DNA of 37,195 nucleotides from Actinoplanes campanulatus. GTDB taxonomy: Bacteria; Actinomycetota; Actinomycetes; Mycobacteriales; Micromonosporaceae. The number at the start of each line of letters is the position of its first letter. Within the stretch, counting starts at the first letter, position 1. This document shows positions 7,423-15,817 of the stretch, in pieces. Position numbers and translations under genes: made by a program. Location: the NCBI RefSeq assembly GCF_014647795.1, contig NZ_BMPW01000043.1, positions 1-37,195 on the forward strand. The letters are read 5' to 3'. The notes beneath the pieces are model-generated. The model had not been told where the DNA came from. It did no database searches and saw only the letters and a program-made list of their open reading frames with translations.

Positions 7423-10400
7423 GTGCCGGTGACCCCGCTGGTGGCCGGCGACCCGGCCCGGCTCGGTGACGTCGTGCTGCTCGGGCGGCTCGGGTCGGGC
7501 GGCATGGGGACCGTCTACCTGGGACGGGATCCGGACGGGCGGCAGGTGGCCGTCAAGGTGGTGCGGCCCGAGGTGTCGGCGGATCCGAGGTTTCTGGCCC
7601 GGTTCCGCAGTGAGGTGAAACGGGCCCGGCAGGTGCCGCCGTTCTGCACGGCCGCGGTGCTGCACTCGGATCTGGAACACGATCCGCCCTATCTGGTGGT
7701 CGAGTTCGTGGACGGGCCGAGCCTGGCCGAGGTGGTCCGGGACCGCGGCGCCCTGACTCCCACCGAGCTGTACGCGGTGGCCGTCGGCGTGGCCACCGCG
7801 CTGGTCGCCATCCACGGCGCGGGCGTGGTGCACCGGGATCTGAAGCCGGCGAACGTGCTGCTCGCCGTCGGCCTGCCCAAGGTGATCGACTTCGGGATCG
7901 CGCGGGGCGCCGACCTGAGCGCGGATCTGACCGGTCCGGATCAGGTGGTCGGGACGATCGGCTATCTGGCGCCGGAGTGTCTGGACACCGGTGATCGCGG
8001 ACGGGTCGGTCCGGCCGCCGACGTGTGGGCGTGGGGTGTGCTGGTCGGGTACGCGGCGGCCGGCCGGACGCCGTTCGACGGGGACTCGCCATTGGCCACG
8101 ATCGGCCGGATCCTCACCCAGCCGCCGGTGCTGGACGGACTGACCGGTCCGCTGCGGCACCTGGTCGAGCGGGCCCTCGCCAAGGATCCGGAGCGCCGGC
8201 CCGCCGCACACGAGCTGCTGGACGGGCTGCTGACCGCCGGGCGGCCGGGGCCGGACATGACGCCGGAGTTGCGGAAGGTGGCGCTGGCCGCGCAGGCCGC
8301 CGGGCGCCCGGCCCGCCGGTGGATCGTCTGGTCGCTGGCGGCCGGCCTGGTCACCGCGCTGGTGGCCGGGTCCGGGGTGGCGCTGGCCCGCTCCTATGAC
8401 CGGGCCGAGCGGCAGGACCGGGCGCTGGTGCAGCGGGACCTGCTGAACCGGTCGGCGGAGGTGCTGGACACCGATCCGGGGCTGGCCGGGCGGCTGGCGG
8501 TCAGCGCGGAGGCGATCAGCCCGTCGGCGCGCGGCCGGGCGGCCGTGACCCGGGCGCTGGCCACCGGGTACGACGGCGAGGTGGGCGGATCGGCGGTCTA
8601 CACGGTGGAGTACCGGCCGGACGGGGCGATGGTCGCGACCGGCGGCGCCGACCGGGTGGACCTGTGGACGGTCGCCGATCACCGGTTCACCCCGGCCGTG
8701 TCGCTGCCGGCCGACGGCGGGGAGACCACCGATCTGTCGTTCAGCCCGGACGGGAAGCTGCTGGCCACGGCCGGTGGGCGGCTGCGGATCTGGGACACCG
8801 CCGGTGCGCGGGTGCTGTCCGAGATTCCGGGCGGGGCCTGGGACAGCGTGCAGTTCAGTGGGGACGGTGGGCGGCTGCTGACCGCCTCCGACCGGATCGA
8901 GCTGTGGGACGTTCGGGAGCCGGCGCGGCCGCGGGCGGTGTGGCGGATGGACGCGGGCGCGGTCACCCGGGGCGGGGCCCGGCTCCGCCCGGATGGCAAG
9001 GTGCTCGCGGCCGTCGCGGCCGGAGAGCTGCTGACCGTGTGGTCGACGCCGCCGGACGGGCCGGCCCGGCAGATCGCGGTGATCGAGGACGCCAACGCGG
9101 TCCTGCATCTGGCGTTCAGCCCGGACGGGAAGACCCTGGCGGTGGCGACGGTCACCGACGGGATCCGGTTCTACGACGTGGGCGATCCGGCGCGGCCCCG
9201 CTATCTGGGGGCGCTCGGCGAGGAGGACGAGCCGCCCACGGCGGTGGCGTTCGACCGGACCGGGACGGTGCTCGCGGTCGGGAACGGGGAACGCACCGTC
9301 GCGCTGTGGAGTGTGGCCCGGCCCGGGCAGGCGGTGCCGATCCGGATGCTGCGCCGCGACGGCGGCTGGGCGGCGTCGATCGACTTCGCGCCGGACGGCA
9401 GCCGGGTGCTGACCGCCGGCTGGGAGGGGGCGCGGACGTCGGCGGCGCTGTGGCGGCTGGACCCGCTCACGCCGCCGCGGCTGGCCGGGCTGCCCGGGGG
9501 GGTGGACCGGTTCCGGCAGGTCGCGGTGGCGGCGGACGGGGTGGTGGCGGTGTCCACGGCGGCGCGGACCACCTTTCTGGACGTACGGGATCCGGCCCAC
9601 CCGGCGCAGGCGCGGGCCCCGCTGGAGGTGCGCGGGGCGTCGCGGCTGCGGCTCGGGCGCGACGGGACCCCGATGCTGGCCGGCGGTGCGGTGATCGACC
9701 TGTCCGGAGACCGGCCGCGGGTGCTGCTGGACGGGAAGCTCCCGGTGCTCGACCTCGATCCGGAACGGGGGCTGGCGGCGGTGCTGGACCGGGGGTCGCG
9801 GGTGCTGATCTACCGGGTGACGCCCGGCCCGGAGATCCTCGGGGCCGTACCCGCGTCACCGAACGCGGTGGCGGTGTTCGATCCGCGTACCGGGGCGCTG
9901 GTGGTGGCGGACGACAACGGCGGCACCGAGTCGGCGCTGACCACCTGGGACCTGACCGACCCGACCAGTCCGCGGCGGATGGCGTCGCTCGGCGGGCAGG
10001 GCGGCTTCCTCCAGGTCACCGCCCGCGACGGGCTGGTCGTGGGGGTGCACCGGGACGTGCTGACCTGGTCGTCGCGGGGCGGCGTGCCGGTGATGCGGTC
10101 CGCCCCGCGCGAGCGTACGCCGGGCGCCGTGGTCACCACGTTGTCGCTCAGCGAGGACCGGTCGCTGCTGGCCCTCACCTCCGGCAGCGGCACCGAGTTG
10201 TGGGCGCTGCCGGAGGAGGAGGATCCGCTCCTGGTGGCGGTGCTGCCGGGCGCGCACACCGGGTCGGCGTTCAGCCCGGTCCGGCCGCAGCTGGTGGCCG
10301 CCGACGTGGACGGGATCCAGATCTTCGACCTGACCGGGCTGCGGGCGGTGCTCGCCGATCCACTGGCGACCGCCTGCGACCGGGCGGGCGGCCTCGACCC

Positions 10401-10452
10401 CGCCGAGTGGCCGGCGCACGTGCCGTCCCTGCCCTACGAACCGGCCTGCTAG
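7423..10452 (+). CDS. Ser/Thr protein kinase with transmembrane segment and WD40-like propeller
   Basis: The 1009-residue product starts with a PknB-type kinase domain. The glycine loop GSGGMG begins at residue 24, the ATP-binding lysine is K45, HRDLKPAN starts at 137 with catalytic D139, DFG is 156-158 and APE begins at 183. A single transmembrane helix spans about 300-322, followed by an Arg/Glu-rich linker. From about residue 385 to the end, repeated blades carry FSPDGK-like and LWSV/IWD motifs, a WD40-like beta-propeller probably outside the membrane. GTG 7423 is chosen for the GAGGG site seven bases upstream and because the kinase fold begins shortly after. Longer frames upstream cross a repeat. 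The propeller may sense ligands or proteins. The stop codon overlaps that of the next, convergent gene. Confidence 0.92.
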   Translation: MPVTPLVAGDPARLGDVVLLGRLGSGGMGTVYLGRDPDGRQVAVKVVRPEVSADPRFLARFRSEVKRARQVPPFCTAAVLHSDLEHDPPYLVVEFVDGPSLAEVVRDRGALTPTELYAVAVGVATALVAIHGAGVVHRDLKPANVLLAVGLPKVIDFGIARGADLSADLTGPDQVVGTIGYLAPECLDTGDRGRVGPAADVWAWGVLVGYAAAGRTPFDGDSPLATIGRILTQPPVLDGLTGPLRHLVERALAKDPERRPAAHELLDGLLTAGRPGPDMTPELRKVALAAQAAGRPARRWIVWSLAAGLVTALVAGSGVALARSYDRAERQDRALVQRDLLNRSAEVLDTDPGLAGRLAVSAEAISPSARGRAAVTRALATGYDGEVGGSAVYTVEYRPDGAMVATGGADRVDLWTVADHRFTPAVSLPADGGETTDLSFSPDGKLLATAGGRLRIWDTAGARVLSEIPGGAWDSVQFSGDGGRLLTASDRIELWDVREPARPRAVWRMDAGAVTRGGARLRPDGKVLAAVAAGELLTVWSTPPDGPARQIAVIEDANAVLHLAFSPDGKTLAVATVTDGIRFYDVGDPARPRYLGALGEEDEPPTAVAFDRTGTVLAVGNGERTVALWSVARPGQAVPIRMLRRDGGWAASIDFAPDGSRVLTAGWEGARTSAALWRLDPLTPPRLAGLPGGVDRFRQVAVAADGVVAVSTAARTTFLDVRDPAHPAQARAPLEVRGASRLRLGRDGTPMLAGGAVIDLSGDRPRVLLDGKLPVLDLDPERGLAAVLDRGSRVLIYRVTPGPEILGAVPASPNAVAVFDPRTGALVVADDNGGTESALTTWDLTDPTSPRRMASLGGQGGFLQVTARDGLVVGVHRDVLTWSSRGGVPVMRSAPRERTPGAVVTTLSLSEDRSLLALTSGSGTELWALPEEEDPLLVAVLPGAHTGSAFSPVRPQLVAADVDGIQIFDLTGLRAVLADPLATACDRAGGLDPAEWPAHVPSLPYEPAC

Positions 10453-11126
10453 CGCTTGAGCGAGCCGGTCGTGGTGCCGGTCAACTGGTGGGCGAAGCAC
10501 AGCACGGTCGGGTCGTTCGTCGTGCCGAGCTCGGCCATCCGGGCGGTGAAGAGGAAGAACTTCGCGTCCTCCGGCACCTTCTGACCGGTGTAGGTCTGGT
10601 ACGCCTTCTCGCACCCGGCCTCGGCGGCGGCCTCCGGGTCGGTGACGCCGGTGGACGGCAGGTCGAAGATCGCGACCACCTCGCTGCTGTGCGGCGACGA
10701 GCAGGGCAGCACGTCGATGGAGGTGCCGGTCTGCTCCTCGAGGTCCTTGGCGCAGTCGCCGGCGCGCAGGTCACTGAGCGAGATGGAGCGTTCGCCGCGG
10801 ATGACGCCGGCCGCGTCCCGGTCGGGCCCGTCGGCGACGTCACGGACGACGGCGACACCGATGGCGACGGCGAAGACGAGCAGCCACAGCCCGGTGATGC
10901 TCAGCGCGATGATGGCGAAGACCTTGCCGCGCTTGTCGCCGTTGCGGCGGCTCTGGTTGAGGCCGACGATGCCGAAGACGATGGTGAAGATCCCGGCGCA
11001 GCCGATGAGCGACATGGCGAGCGCGGCGATGGAGAAGCCGTTCGTCTTGCCGTTCCACTGCGGTCCGGGCGGCGGTGGCGGGGGCGCGTATCCGAACTGT
11101 GCCGGGGGATGACTCGGTTGATCCAC
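10449..11126 (-). CDS. DUF4190-like membrane protein with septum-formation-like C-terminal domain
   Basis: The 225-residue product has a Pro-rich cytoplasmic start, two transmembrane helices (about 30-56 and 68-93, the second preceded by RRNGDKRGK) and an outer domain with conserved-looking cysteines (GDCAKDLEE, VLPCSSPHSSEVVAIFDL, GCEKAYQTYTG, VLCFAHQ). The CSSPHS-EV pattern is typical of the actinobacterial family annotated as septum formation or DUF4190 proteins; function is unknown. Its GTG lies six bases after TAGAGT, so the mRNA is probably leaderless. It ends tail-to-tail with the kinase gene, sharing CTAG (10449-10452). Confidence 0.8.
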   Translation of the reverse strand: MDQPSHPPAQFGYAPPPPPPGPQWNGKTNGFSIAALAMSLIGCAGIFTIVFGIVGLNQSRRNGDKRGKVFAIIALSITGLWLLVFAVAIGVAVVRDVADGPDRDAAGVIRGERSISLSDLRAGDCAKDLEEQTGTSIDVLPCSSPHSSEVVAIFDLPSTGVTDPEAAAEAGCEKAYQTYTGQKVPEDAKFFLFTARMAELGTTNDPTVLCFAHQLTGTTTGSLKR

Positions 11127-11132
11127 CCGCGC

Positions 11133-11142
11133 ACTCTACAGT
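11133..11142. promoter_or_regulatory. overlapping divergent -10 boxes
   Basis: TAGAGT on the minus strand (complement of 11133-11138) lies six bases before GTG 11126, and TACAGT on the plus strand (11137-11142) lies seven bases before ATG 11150. The two boxes overlap by two bases, so polymerase cannot occupy both at once. Both transcripts would be leaderless or nearly so. Confidence 0.55.
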
Positions 11143-11149
11143 CCTCGAT

Positions 11150-11566
11150 ATGTTCCGGATCTTGGTGCCGCGCTCGGTCGCGGGGTGGACGATCGCCGTC
11201 TTCGGGGTGATGGCCGTGTTCTTCGGTGTGGTCGGTTTGATCTCGCCGGGGACGGTGGCGTCCGGCGCCGGTTTCGACGACCTGGACGGCGCGGGCCGCA
11301 CGTTCGCGACGGCCTCGTCGATGGCGTCGCTGAACATGGGTGTCTACTACCTGGTGGCGACGGCGACCGAGTGGCGGCCGTTCTTCATGTTCACGGTGCC
11401 GTTCCGGTTGCTCACGTTCACGGTGTTCACCGGCCTGGTGGTGACCGATGTGGCGCCGGGGGCGTTCCTCGGGGTGGCGGTGTGGGAGGCGGTCGGCGCG
11501 GTCGCCACCGGTCTCGGGTTGTGGTTCGACGCGCGGCGCGGCCCCGGCGGCTCACAAAGTTCATAA
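11150..11566 (+). CDS. small integral membrane protein, unknown function
   Basis: The 138-residue product has about four hydrophobic helices: residues 9-30, one after the Ala/Ser-rich stretch around MGVYYLVATA, one around FRLLTFTVFTGLVV and one around AVWEAVGAVATGLGLWF. The pattern resembles small membrane proteins of unknown function that are common in actinomycetes. No catalytic motif is visible. The ATG at 11150 lies just after a -10 box, without Shine-Dalgarno sequence. The stop codon overlaps a palindrome at 11559-11572. Confidence 0.75.
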   Translation: MFRILVPRSVAGWTIAVFGVMAVFFGVVGLISPGTVASGAGFDDLDGAGRTFATASSMASLNMGVYYLVATATEWRPFFMFTVPFRLLTFTVFTGLVVTDVAPGAFLGVAVWEAVGAVATGLGLWFDARRGPGGSQSS

Positions 11567-11572
11567 GTGAAC
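11559..11572. promoter_or_regulatory. palindrome GTTCA-TAAG-TGAAC, possible operator
   Basis: A perfect five-base dyad with four-base centre sits in a locally A+T-rich stretch (11551-11580), which stands out in this window. It is about 100 bases upstream of the Hsp70-like gene and overlaps the previous stop codon. It could bind a dimeric repressor; no regulator gene is adjacent. Confidence 0.35.
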
Positions 11573-11674
11573 AAACTATTGCCGAGTAGTGACGAAAGAG
11601 TCGATCTCTCAGCATCTGGGGAAAAATCCGGACCGTAGCCGTGAAACGTCAGTCCATTTGGGACACTTCCCGGC

Positions 11675-12658
11675 ATGGCCGCGACAGATCTTCACCTCGT
11701 CGTCGACATCGGCGCCTGGTGGATCACCGCGGTGTTCGAGTCGGCCGGCACGGTCCAGCCACTGGTCGTCGACGGCCGCGGCCGCTCCCCCAGCGGGGTC
11801 TTCCAGGACGGCGGGGCGTTCACGGCCGGCACCGCGGCGCTGACCGCCGGCGCCTTCCGCCCGGACGGCTACCGGCCCGACCCGATGACGCTGCTGCGGC
11901 ACGGCGGCACCTCGGACCCGAGTTTCGACCCGGTGACCGCCGTGGCCGCGGTCCTGGCCCATGTGGCCGACCACGCCGCCGGCCGGATCACCGCCCTGAC
12001 CGTGGTGACCGCCCAGGCCTGGGGCCAGCCGGCCCTGCAACGACTGTCCCGGGCCGCGGCCTCGGCATGCCTGCCCCGGCCGCGGGTGACCACCGCGGGC
12101 GCCGCCCTCGCCGCCCTGGCCGGCACCCGAATCGTGCTGGTCGCCCTCACCGGCACCGCCTGGCCCGAGCTGTCCGTGCTGACCACCTGCGACGACGGCT
12201 ACCGACAGTTGGCCGCCGCCCCGGTCCGCGCCCCGGGCGCCCCGGCCGTCGACGAGGCGCTGCTGCGGATCGCCGCGGCCCGCGCCGGCTTCGATGCCGA
12301 CCCCGACGACTGGCGGCTCACCCGGGAGATCGAGCAGACCCGGGCCCGGCTGGCAGTGCAGCCGCGCGCGCCGATGCTGCTGCCCGAGCCGCATCAGGCG
12401 GTCGTGCTGTCCCGCGACGACCTGGCCATCGCGGTCGCCGCCCACGTGGACCGGCTGCCCGAGGTGATCAAGCAGGTGCTGGCCGACGCCGAGGTCACCC
12501 CGGCCGAGGTCGGCGCCGTGGTGCTGGCCGGTGAGGAGACCGGGCTGGCGACCGCGCTGCGCGGGGCCGGCCTGCCCGCGCCGATCACGGTCACCGACCC
12601 GCACGCCGCCGTCCGCGGTGCCGCCCAGACCCCACGCCGCCCCTGGTGGCGACGGTGA
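11675..12658 (+). CDS. degenerate Hsp70/actin-fold protein
   Basis: The 327-residue product begins with VDIGAWWITAVF, which fits the phosphate-1 loop of Hsp70/actin ATPases (normally D-x-G-T-x-x-S) with Trp replacing the Thr/Ser region. The segment EVIKQVLADAEVTPAEVGAVVLAGE matches the second ATP-contacting part of DnaK (usually VLVGGSSR-like) but lacks the double Gly. At about 330 residues it is shorter than a DnaK ATPase domain (about 380) and has no substrate-binding domain. It may bind nucleotide weakly or not at all. The ATG at 11675 has no clear ribosome site; the sequence before it holds GGGA-CACT-TCCC. It ends seven bases from the convergent purU stop. Confidence 0.65.
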   Translation: MAATDLHLVVDIGAWWITAVFESAGTVQPLVVDGRGRSPSGVFQDGGAFTAGTAALTAGAFRPDGYRPDPMTLLRHGGTSDPSFDPVTAVAAVLAHVADHAAGRITALTVVTAQAWGQPALQRLSRAAASACLPRPRVTTAGAALAALAGTRIVLVALTGTAWPELSVLTTCDDGYRQLAAAPVRAPGAPAVDEALLRIAAARAGFDADPDDWRLTREIEQTRARLAVQPRAPMLLPEPHQAVVLSRDDLAIAVAAHVDRLPEVIKQVLADAEVTPAEVGAVVLAGEETGLATALRGAGLPAPITVTDPHAAVRGAAQTPRRPWWRR

Positions 12659-12665
12659 AACCGGG

Positions 12666-13583
12666 CTACTGGAAGACGATGGTGTGGTTGCCGTGCCGGA
12701 TGACGCGGTCCTCGGCGTGCCACAGCACCGCCCGCGACAGCACGTCCCGCTCCACGTCCGCACCCCGGCGGCGCAGCTCGGCGACGGTGTGCGCGTGGTT
12801 CACCCGGACCACGTCCTGCTCGATGATCGGGCCCTCGTCCAGATCCTCGGTCACGTAGTGCGCGGTCGCCCCGACCAGCTTGACGCCGCGGTGCTTGGCC
12901 TTCGCGTAGGGATCGGCGCCGATGAACGCCGGCAGGAAGCTGTGGTGGATGTTGATGATCGGCACGCCGACCCGCTCGATGAAGTCGGCGGACAGGATCT
13001 GCATGTAGCGGGCCAGCACGATGAAGTCGACGTTGCCGGTGAGCAGCTGAAGGTGCTGCGCCTCGGCGGCCGACTTGTCCGCGCCCTGCGACGGCACGTG
13101 GAAGAACGGGATGCCGAACGAGCGGACCTCGTCGGCCGAGTGCGCGTGGTTCGAGATCACCATCGAGATGTTGATCGGGAGCTCACCGCGCCGGTGCCGC
13201 CACAGCAGGTCGAGCAGGCAGTGGTCGGTCTTGGAGGCGAAGATCGCCACCCGCTTCGGCGCCGACAGGTCCCGCAGCGTGTACTCCAGCTCGAACCCGC
13301 CGGCCAGCTCGGCGCGCAGGTCCGCCTCGATCGCCGGGAGCGCCGCCTTGAGGTCGGCGCGCCCGAAGACGGTCCGCTGGAAGAACGCCCCACCGTGCGG
13401 ATTGTCCGAGTACTGGTCCAGCGAGACGATGTTCGCCCCGTGCCGCCCGAGCACCGCGCTGATCGCCGCCACGATGCCGGTCCGGTCCCGTCCGTGCACG
13501 ATCAGCACGGCCTGGTCGGCGGTCTGCGACAGCTCCGCCCGCGGGTGGATGTGCGGCGCGGGAGCCTGCTGGGTCAGCGTCAC
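12666..13583 (-). CDS. purU: formyltetrahydrofolate deformylase
   Basis: The 305-residue product hydrolyses 10-formyltetrahydrofolate to formate and tetrahydrofolate, balancing one-carbon pools and feeding formate to purine synthesis. An N-terminal ACT domain (about residues 24-100, VLIVHGRDRTGIVAAIS) is followed by a formyltransferase-fold catalytic domain. Motifs include VISNHAHS, PINIHHSFLPAFIGADPY with the catalytic Asn/His, and TEDLDEGPIIEQ with the catalytic Asp. Length is close to the usual 280-300. GTG 13583 is chosen for a GGAAGGA site ten bases upstream; the open frame continues upstream into a hexanucleotide repeat and is not coding there. Confidence 0.94.
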   Translation of the reverse strand: MTLTQQAPAPHIHPRAELSQTADQAVLIVHGRDRTGIVAAISAVLGRHGANIVSLDQYSDNPHGGAFFQRTVFGRADLKAALPAIEADLRAELAGGFELEYTLRDLSAPKRVAIFASKTDHCLLDLLWRHRRGELPINISMVISNHAHSADEVRSFGIPFFHVPSQGADKSAAEAQHLQLLTGNVDFIVLARYMQILSADFIERVGVPIINIHHSFLPAFIGADPYAKAKHRGVKLVGATAHYVTEDLDEGPIIEQDVVRVNHAHTVAELRRRGADVERDVLSRAVLWHAEDRVIRHGNHTIVFQ

Positions 13584-13618
13584 GTCGAGGCGTCCTTCCT
13601 CAGGGTCGTCGGGCCGGC

Positions 13619-13648
13619 GGCCACGGCCACGGCCACGGCCACGGCCAC
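13619..13648 (+). repeat. hexanucleotide repeat (GGCCAC)5
   Basis: Five perfect GGCCAC units lie 36-65 bases upstream of the purU start codon. Copy-number slippage here could alter purU promoter spacing or leader length. It is within the 247-base gap between purU and the RCC1-repeat gene. Confidence 0.85.
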
Positions 13649-13727
13649 CGAAGTCTAGAAACCTATCCCGATCTTGCCGACCCCTATCCCAGCAGGGCGG
13701 CGCCACGAGGTGCGGGTCACCCGAGAA

Positions 13728-13830
13728 GACCCATTTCTCGTACGGACGTGTCCGTCCTCGCCGAAACGTGGCAGTTCCGCCAGCCCGCACCGGGCGCTGC
13801 CGGGGCACGGCCGCGACGCGGCCGCCGGGC
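13728..13830 (-). repeat. dispersed intergenic repeat, family S, copy 3 (diverged)
   Basis: Read on the minus strand it starts GCCCGGCGGCCGCG directly after the stop codon of the RCC1-repeat gene and ends GAGGACGGACACGTCCGTAC followed by GAGAAATGGGTC. The end matches 690-792 (GAGGACAC, CGTAC, GAA) and the start matches the shared GCCCGGCGG. The middle is diverged, so membership is less certain than for the other copies. Confidence 0.45.
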
Positions 13831-14985
13831 TTACGGGGTGGTCACCGCCGCCGGCACCAGCCGGTACGCGTTGGTGCTGTCACCGAGTCGCCCGTTCAGC
13901 CCCTCGCCCCAGCAGTAGACCCGGGTTCCGCCGGCCAGCCCGCACGTGTGGCTCTCCCCGGCCGTGAGCTGGGTGAAGGTGACCCAGGCCGGGGTCTTCA
14001 CCGCGACCGGCGTCAACCGGACGGCCCGGCCGCCGTCGCCCAGTTCACCGGATCCGCCCTGCCCCCAGCAGTAGGTCCGGGTGTCGCCGCCCAGCCCGCA
14101 GGTGTGCCCGCTGCCGGCGGCGAGCCGGGTGAATCTCACCCCGGCGGGGGACTTCACCGGCACCGGCCTGGACCGGTTCGCCGTCCCGCCGTCGCCGAGT
14201 TGACCGGACGTGTCCTGGCCCCAGCAGTACGCCTTGGTGTCCCGGCCCAGCCCACAGGTGTGATAGCCGCCGGCGGCGATCAGGGTGAAGGTCACCCCGG
14301 TGGGTGCCCGCACCACCACCGGCCGGGGCCGGTTGACCGTGCCGCCGTCGCCCAGCTGGCCGTAGACGCCGTTGCCCCAGCAGAAGACCCGGCCGTCGAC
14401 ACCCAGCCCGCACGTGTCGGCGGCGCCGGCGCTGAGCTGCGTGAACCGGACCGGGGCCGGCACCACCCCGGGCACGGACCGCCGGCCGAGCCGCCCGTCG
14501 CCCAGCTGGCCGTACTCGCCGTTGCCCCAGCAGTAGGCCCGGCCGTCGGCGCCCAGCCCGCACGTGTGGTCGTCGCCTGCGGTGAGGTAGGTGAACGTGG
14601 GCCCCTTCACCGCCGTCGGAACCCGCCGGTCCGCGGTGCCGCCGTAGCCCAGCTGGCCGAGGCGGCCGTCGCCCCAGCAGTAGGCCCGCGAGTCGCGGGC
14701 CAGCGCGCACGTGTGCCCGTCACCCGCGGTGATCTGGGTGAAGACGATCCCGGCCGGCGTCTTCACGGCGACCGGGCGGGACCGGTTGGCGGTGCCGCTG
14801 TGGCCCAGCTGACCCTCGTAGTTGTAGCCCCAGCAGTAGGCCCGCCCCGCGGCGTCCAGCATGCAGGTGTGGGCGTTGCCCGCGGCCAGCCGGGCGGGGC
14901 CGTCCGGTCCCGGGCCGGTGGCCGGTGCCACCGTCGCCGTCAGCAGGGTCAGGGTCCCGATCAGGGCCATGGTCGTCGTCAGCAC
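13831..14985 (-). CDS. secreted RCC1-repeat beta-propeller protein
   Basis: The product (384 residues from the GTG used here) is an N-terminal signal segment (VLTTTMALIGTLTLLTATVAP) followed by seven RCC1-type repeats of about 50 residues. Each has the pattern AGxxHTCxLxxDxxxYCWGxxxxGQLG. Every blade carries one Cys in HTC and one in YCWG, suggesting disulfides and an extracytoplasmic location. The family forms a seven-bladed propeller used for protein binding. Start choice is uncertain: ATG 14970, GTG 14985 and GTG 15093 are in frame, but the last overlaps the divergent pentapeptide gene. Function is unknown; secreted RCC1 proteins are common in actinomycetes. Confidence 0.85.
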   Translation of the reverse strand: MLTTTMALIGTLTLLTATVAPATGPGPDGPARLAAGNAHTCMLDAAGRAYCWGYNYEGQLGHSGTANRSRPVAVKTPAGIVFTQITAGDGHTCALARDSRAYCWGDGRLGQLGYGGTADRRVPTAVKGPTFTYLTAGDDHTCGLGADGRAYCWGNGEYGQLGDGRLGRRSVPGVVPAPVRFTQLSAGAADTCGLGVDGRVFCWGNGVYGQLGDGGTVNRPRPVVVRAPTGVTFTLIAAGGYHTCGLGRDTKAYCWGQDTSGQLGDGGTANRSRPVPVKSPAGVRFTRLAAGSGHTCGLGGDTRTYCWGQGGSGELGDGGRAVRLTPVAVKTPAWVTFTQLTAGESHTCGLAGGTRVYCWGEGLNGRLGDSTNAYRLVPAAVTTP

Positions 14986-15019
14986 AGGATCGACCCGATC
15001 ACGACCCGCGGCCACCGGA

Positions 15020-15056
15020 CCGGCACCCGAAGAACTTCCACCTGTGTGGGTGCCGG
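15020..15056. promoter_or_regulatory. inverted repeat in a divergent promoter region
   Basis: CCGGCACCC (15020-15028) and GGGTGCCGG (15048-15056) are perfect nine-base arms with a 19-base loop. The dyad sits between the divergent RCC1-repeat and pentapeptide genes, just upstream of the -10 box TAGGGT (15071-15076). It could be an operator shared by both genes or form a cruciform or RNA hairpin. Confidence 0.5.
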
Positions 15057-15070
15057 ATTCCGGCCTCTCG

Positions 15071-15076
15071 TAGGGT
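15071..15076 (+). promoter_or_regulatory. -10 box of leaderless pentapeptide gene
   Basis: TAGGGT is followed by six bases and GTG 15083, so transcription would start at or next to the start codon. No Shine-Dalgarno sequence is present. Confidence 0.6.
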
Positions 15077-15082
15077 TTCGGG

Positions 15083-15733
15083 GTGCCCCGCACCTCACCG
15101 CCACGCCCACCGGTCCCACCCGCCGAGACGGCCGCGGCCGGGCCCGATCTGGAGTCCGAGGGCCTCTACGAGCGCCTGGTCTTCGACGACGCCGACCTGA
15201 TCGGCCGGTTCGCCCAGTCGGTGGAGTTCGCGCAGTGCCGCTTCCGGGCGGCCCGCCTGGCGGGGTCGGCCCTTCCGAAGGCCCGGCTCACCGACTGCCT
15301 GATCGAACGTTCCGACTTCTCGAACCTGCGGATCGAGAACGGCTCGGCCGAGCGCGTGGCCGCCCGCGACTGCCGGATGACCGGCCTGGCCTGCAACGGC
15401 GCCGTCCTGCGGGACGTCACGTTCACCGACTGCAAGCTGGACCTGACCAACTGGCGTGCCGCCCGCCTGGACGCGGTCACGTTCGCCGGCTGCAACCTGT
15501 CCGGCGCCGACTTCACCGGCGCCGACCTGCGGGGCGCCCACTTCACCGACTGCGACCTGACCGGCGCCCAGTTCAGCGGCGCGACCATGCGCGGCGCCCG
15601 CTTCCAGCACTGCGACCTGTCCGGCATCGGCGGCATCACCAGCTGGCAGGGCGCCATCATCCACCCCGGCGACCTGCCGGCCCTCTCCTACACGCTGGCC
15701 GGCGCCCTGGGCATCATCGTCGAAAAGACTTGA
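15083..15733 (+). CDS. pentapeptide-repeat protein
   Basis: The 216-residue product has a Pro-rich start and then a run of A(D/N)LxG/xF-type pentapeptides (for example CNLSG ADFTG ADLRG AHFTD CDLTG AQFSG ATMRG ARFQH CDLSG). These fold as a right-handed quadrilateral beta-helix. The length is like Qnr/MfpA proteins, which mimic DNA and protect gyrase from quinolones, but many members have other or unknown roles. The nearest quinolone-resistance signature cannot be judged by eye. GTG 15083 lies six bases after TAGGGT. It is a single gene divergent from the RCC1-repeat gene and convergent with the AhpD-like gene. Confidence 0.87.
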   Translation: MPRTSPPRPPVPPAETAAAGPDLESEGLYERLVFDDADLIGRFAQSVEFAQCRFRAARLAGSALPKARLTDCLIERSDFSNLRIENGSAERVAARDCRMTGLACNGAVLRDVTFTDCKLDLTNWRAARLDAVTFAGCNLSGADFTGADLRGAHFTDCDLTGAQFSGATMRGARFQHCDLSGIGGITSWQGAIIHPGDLPALSYTLAGALGIIVEKT

Positions 15734-15817
15734 ATCAGCACTCGTCCCGCAACACGCCCGCCCCCGAGCGGACCGGACAAGATCGTTCACCGCGCGCCGG
15801 AACCGCGCCGGATCCGG

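Noticed and set aside
6994-9600. A frame of 868 codons on the minus strand, antisense to the kinase
   Set aside because: The product is Arg/Pro/Gln-rich low-complexity sequence, and the kinase on the other strand has complete motifs.
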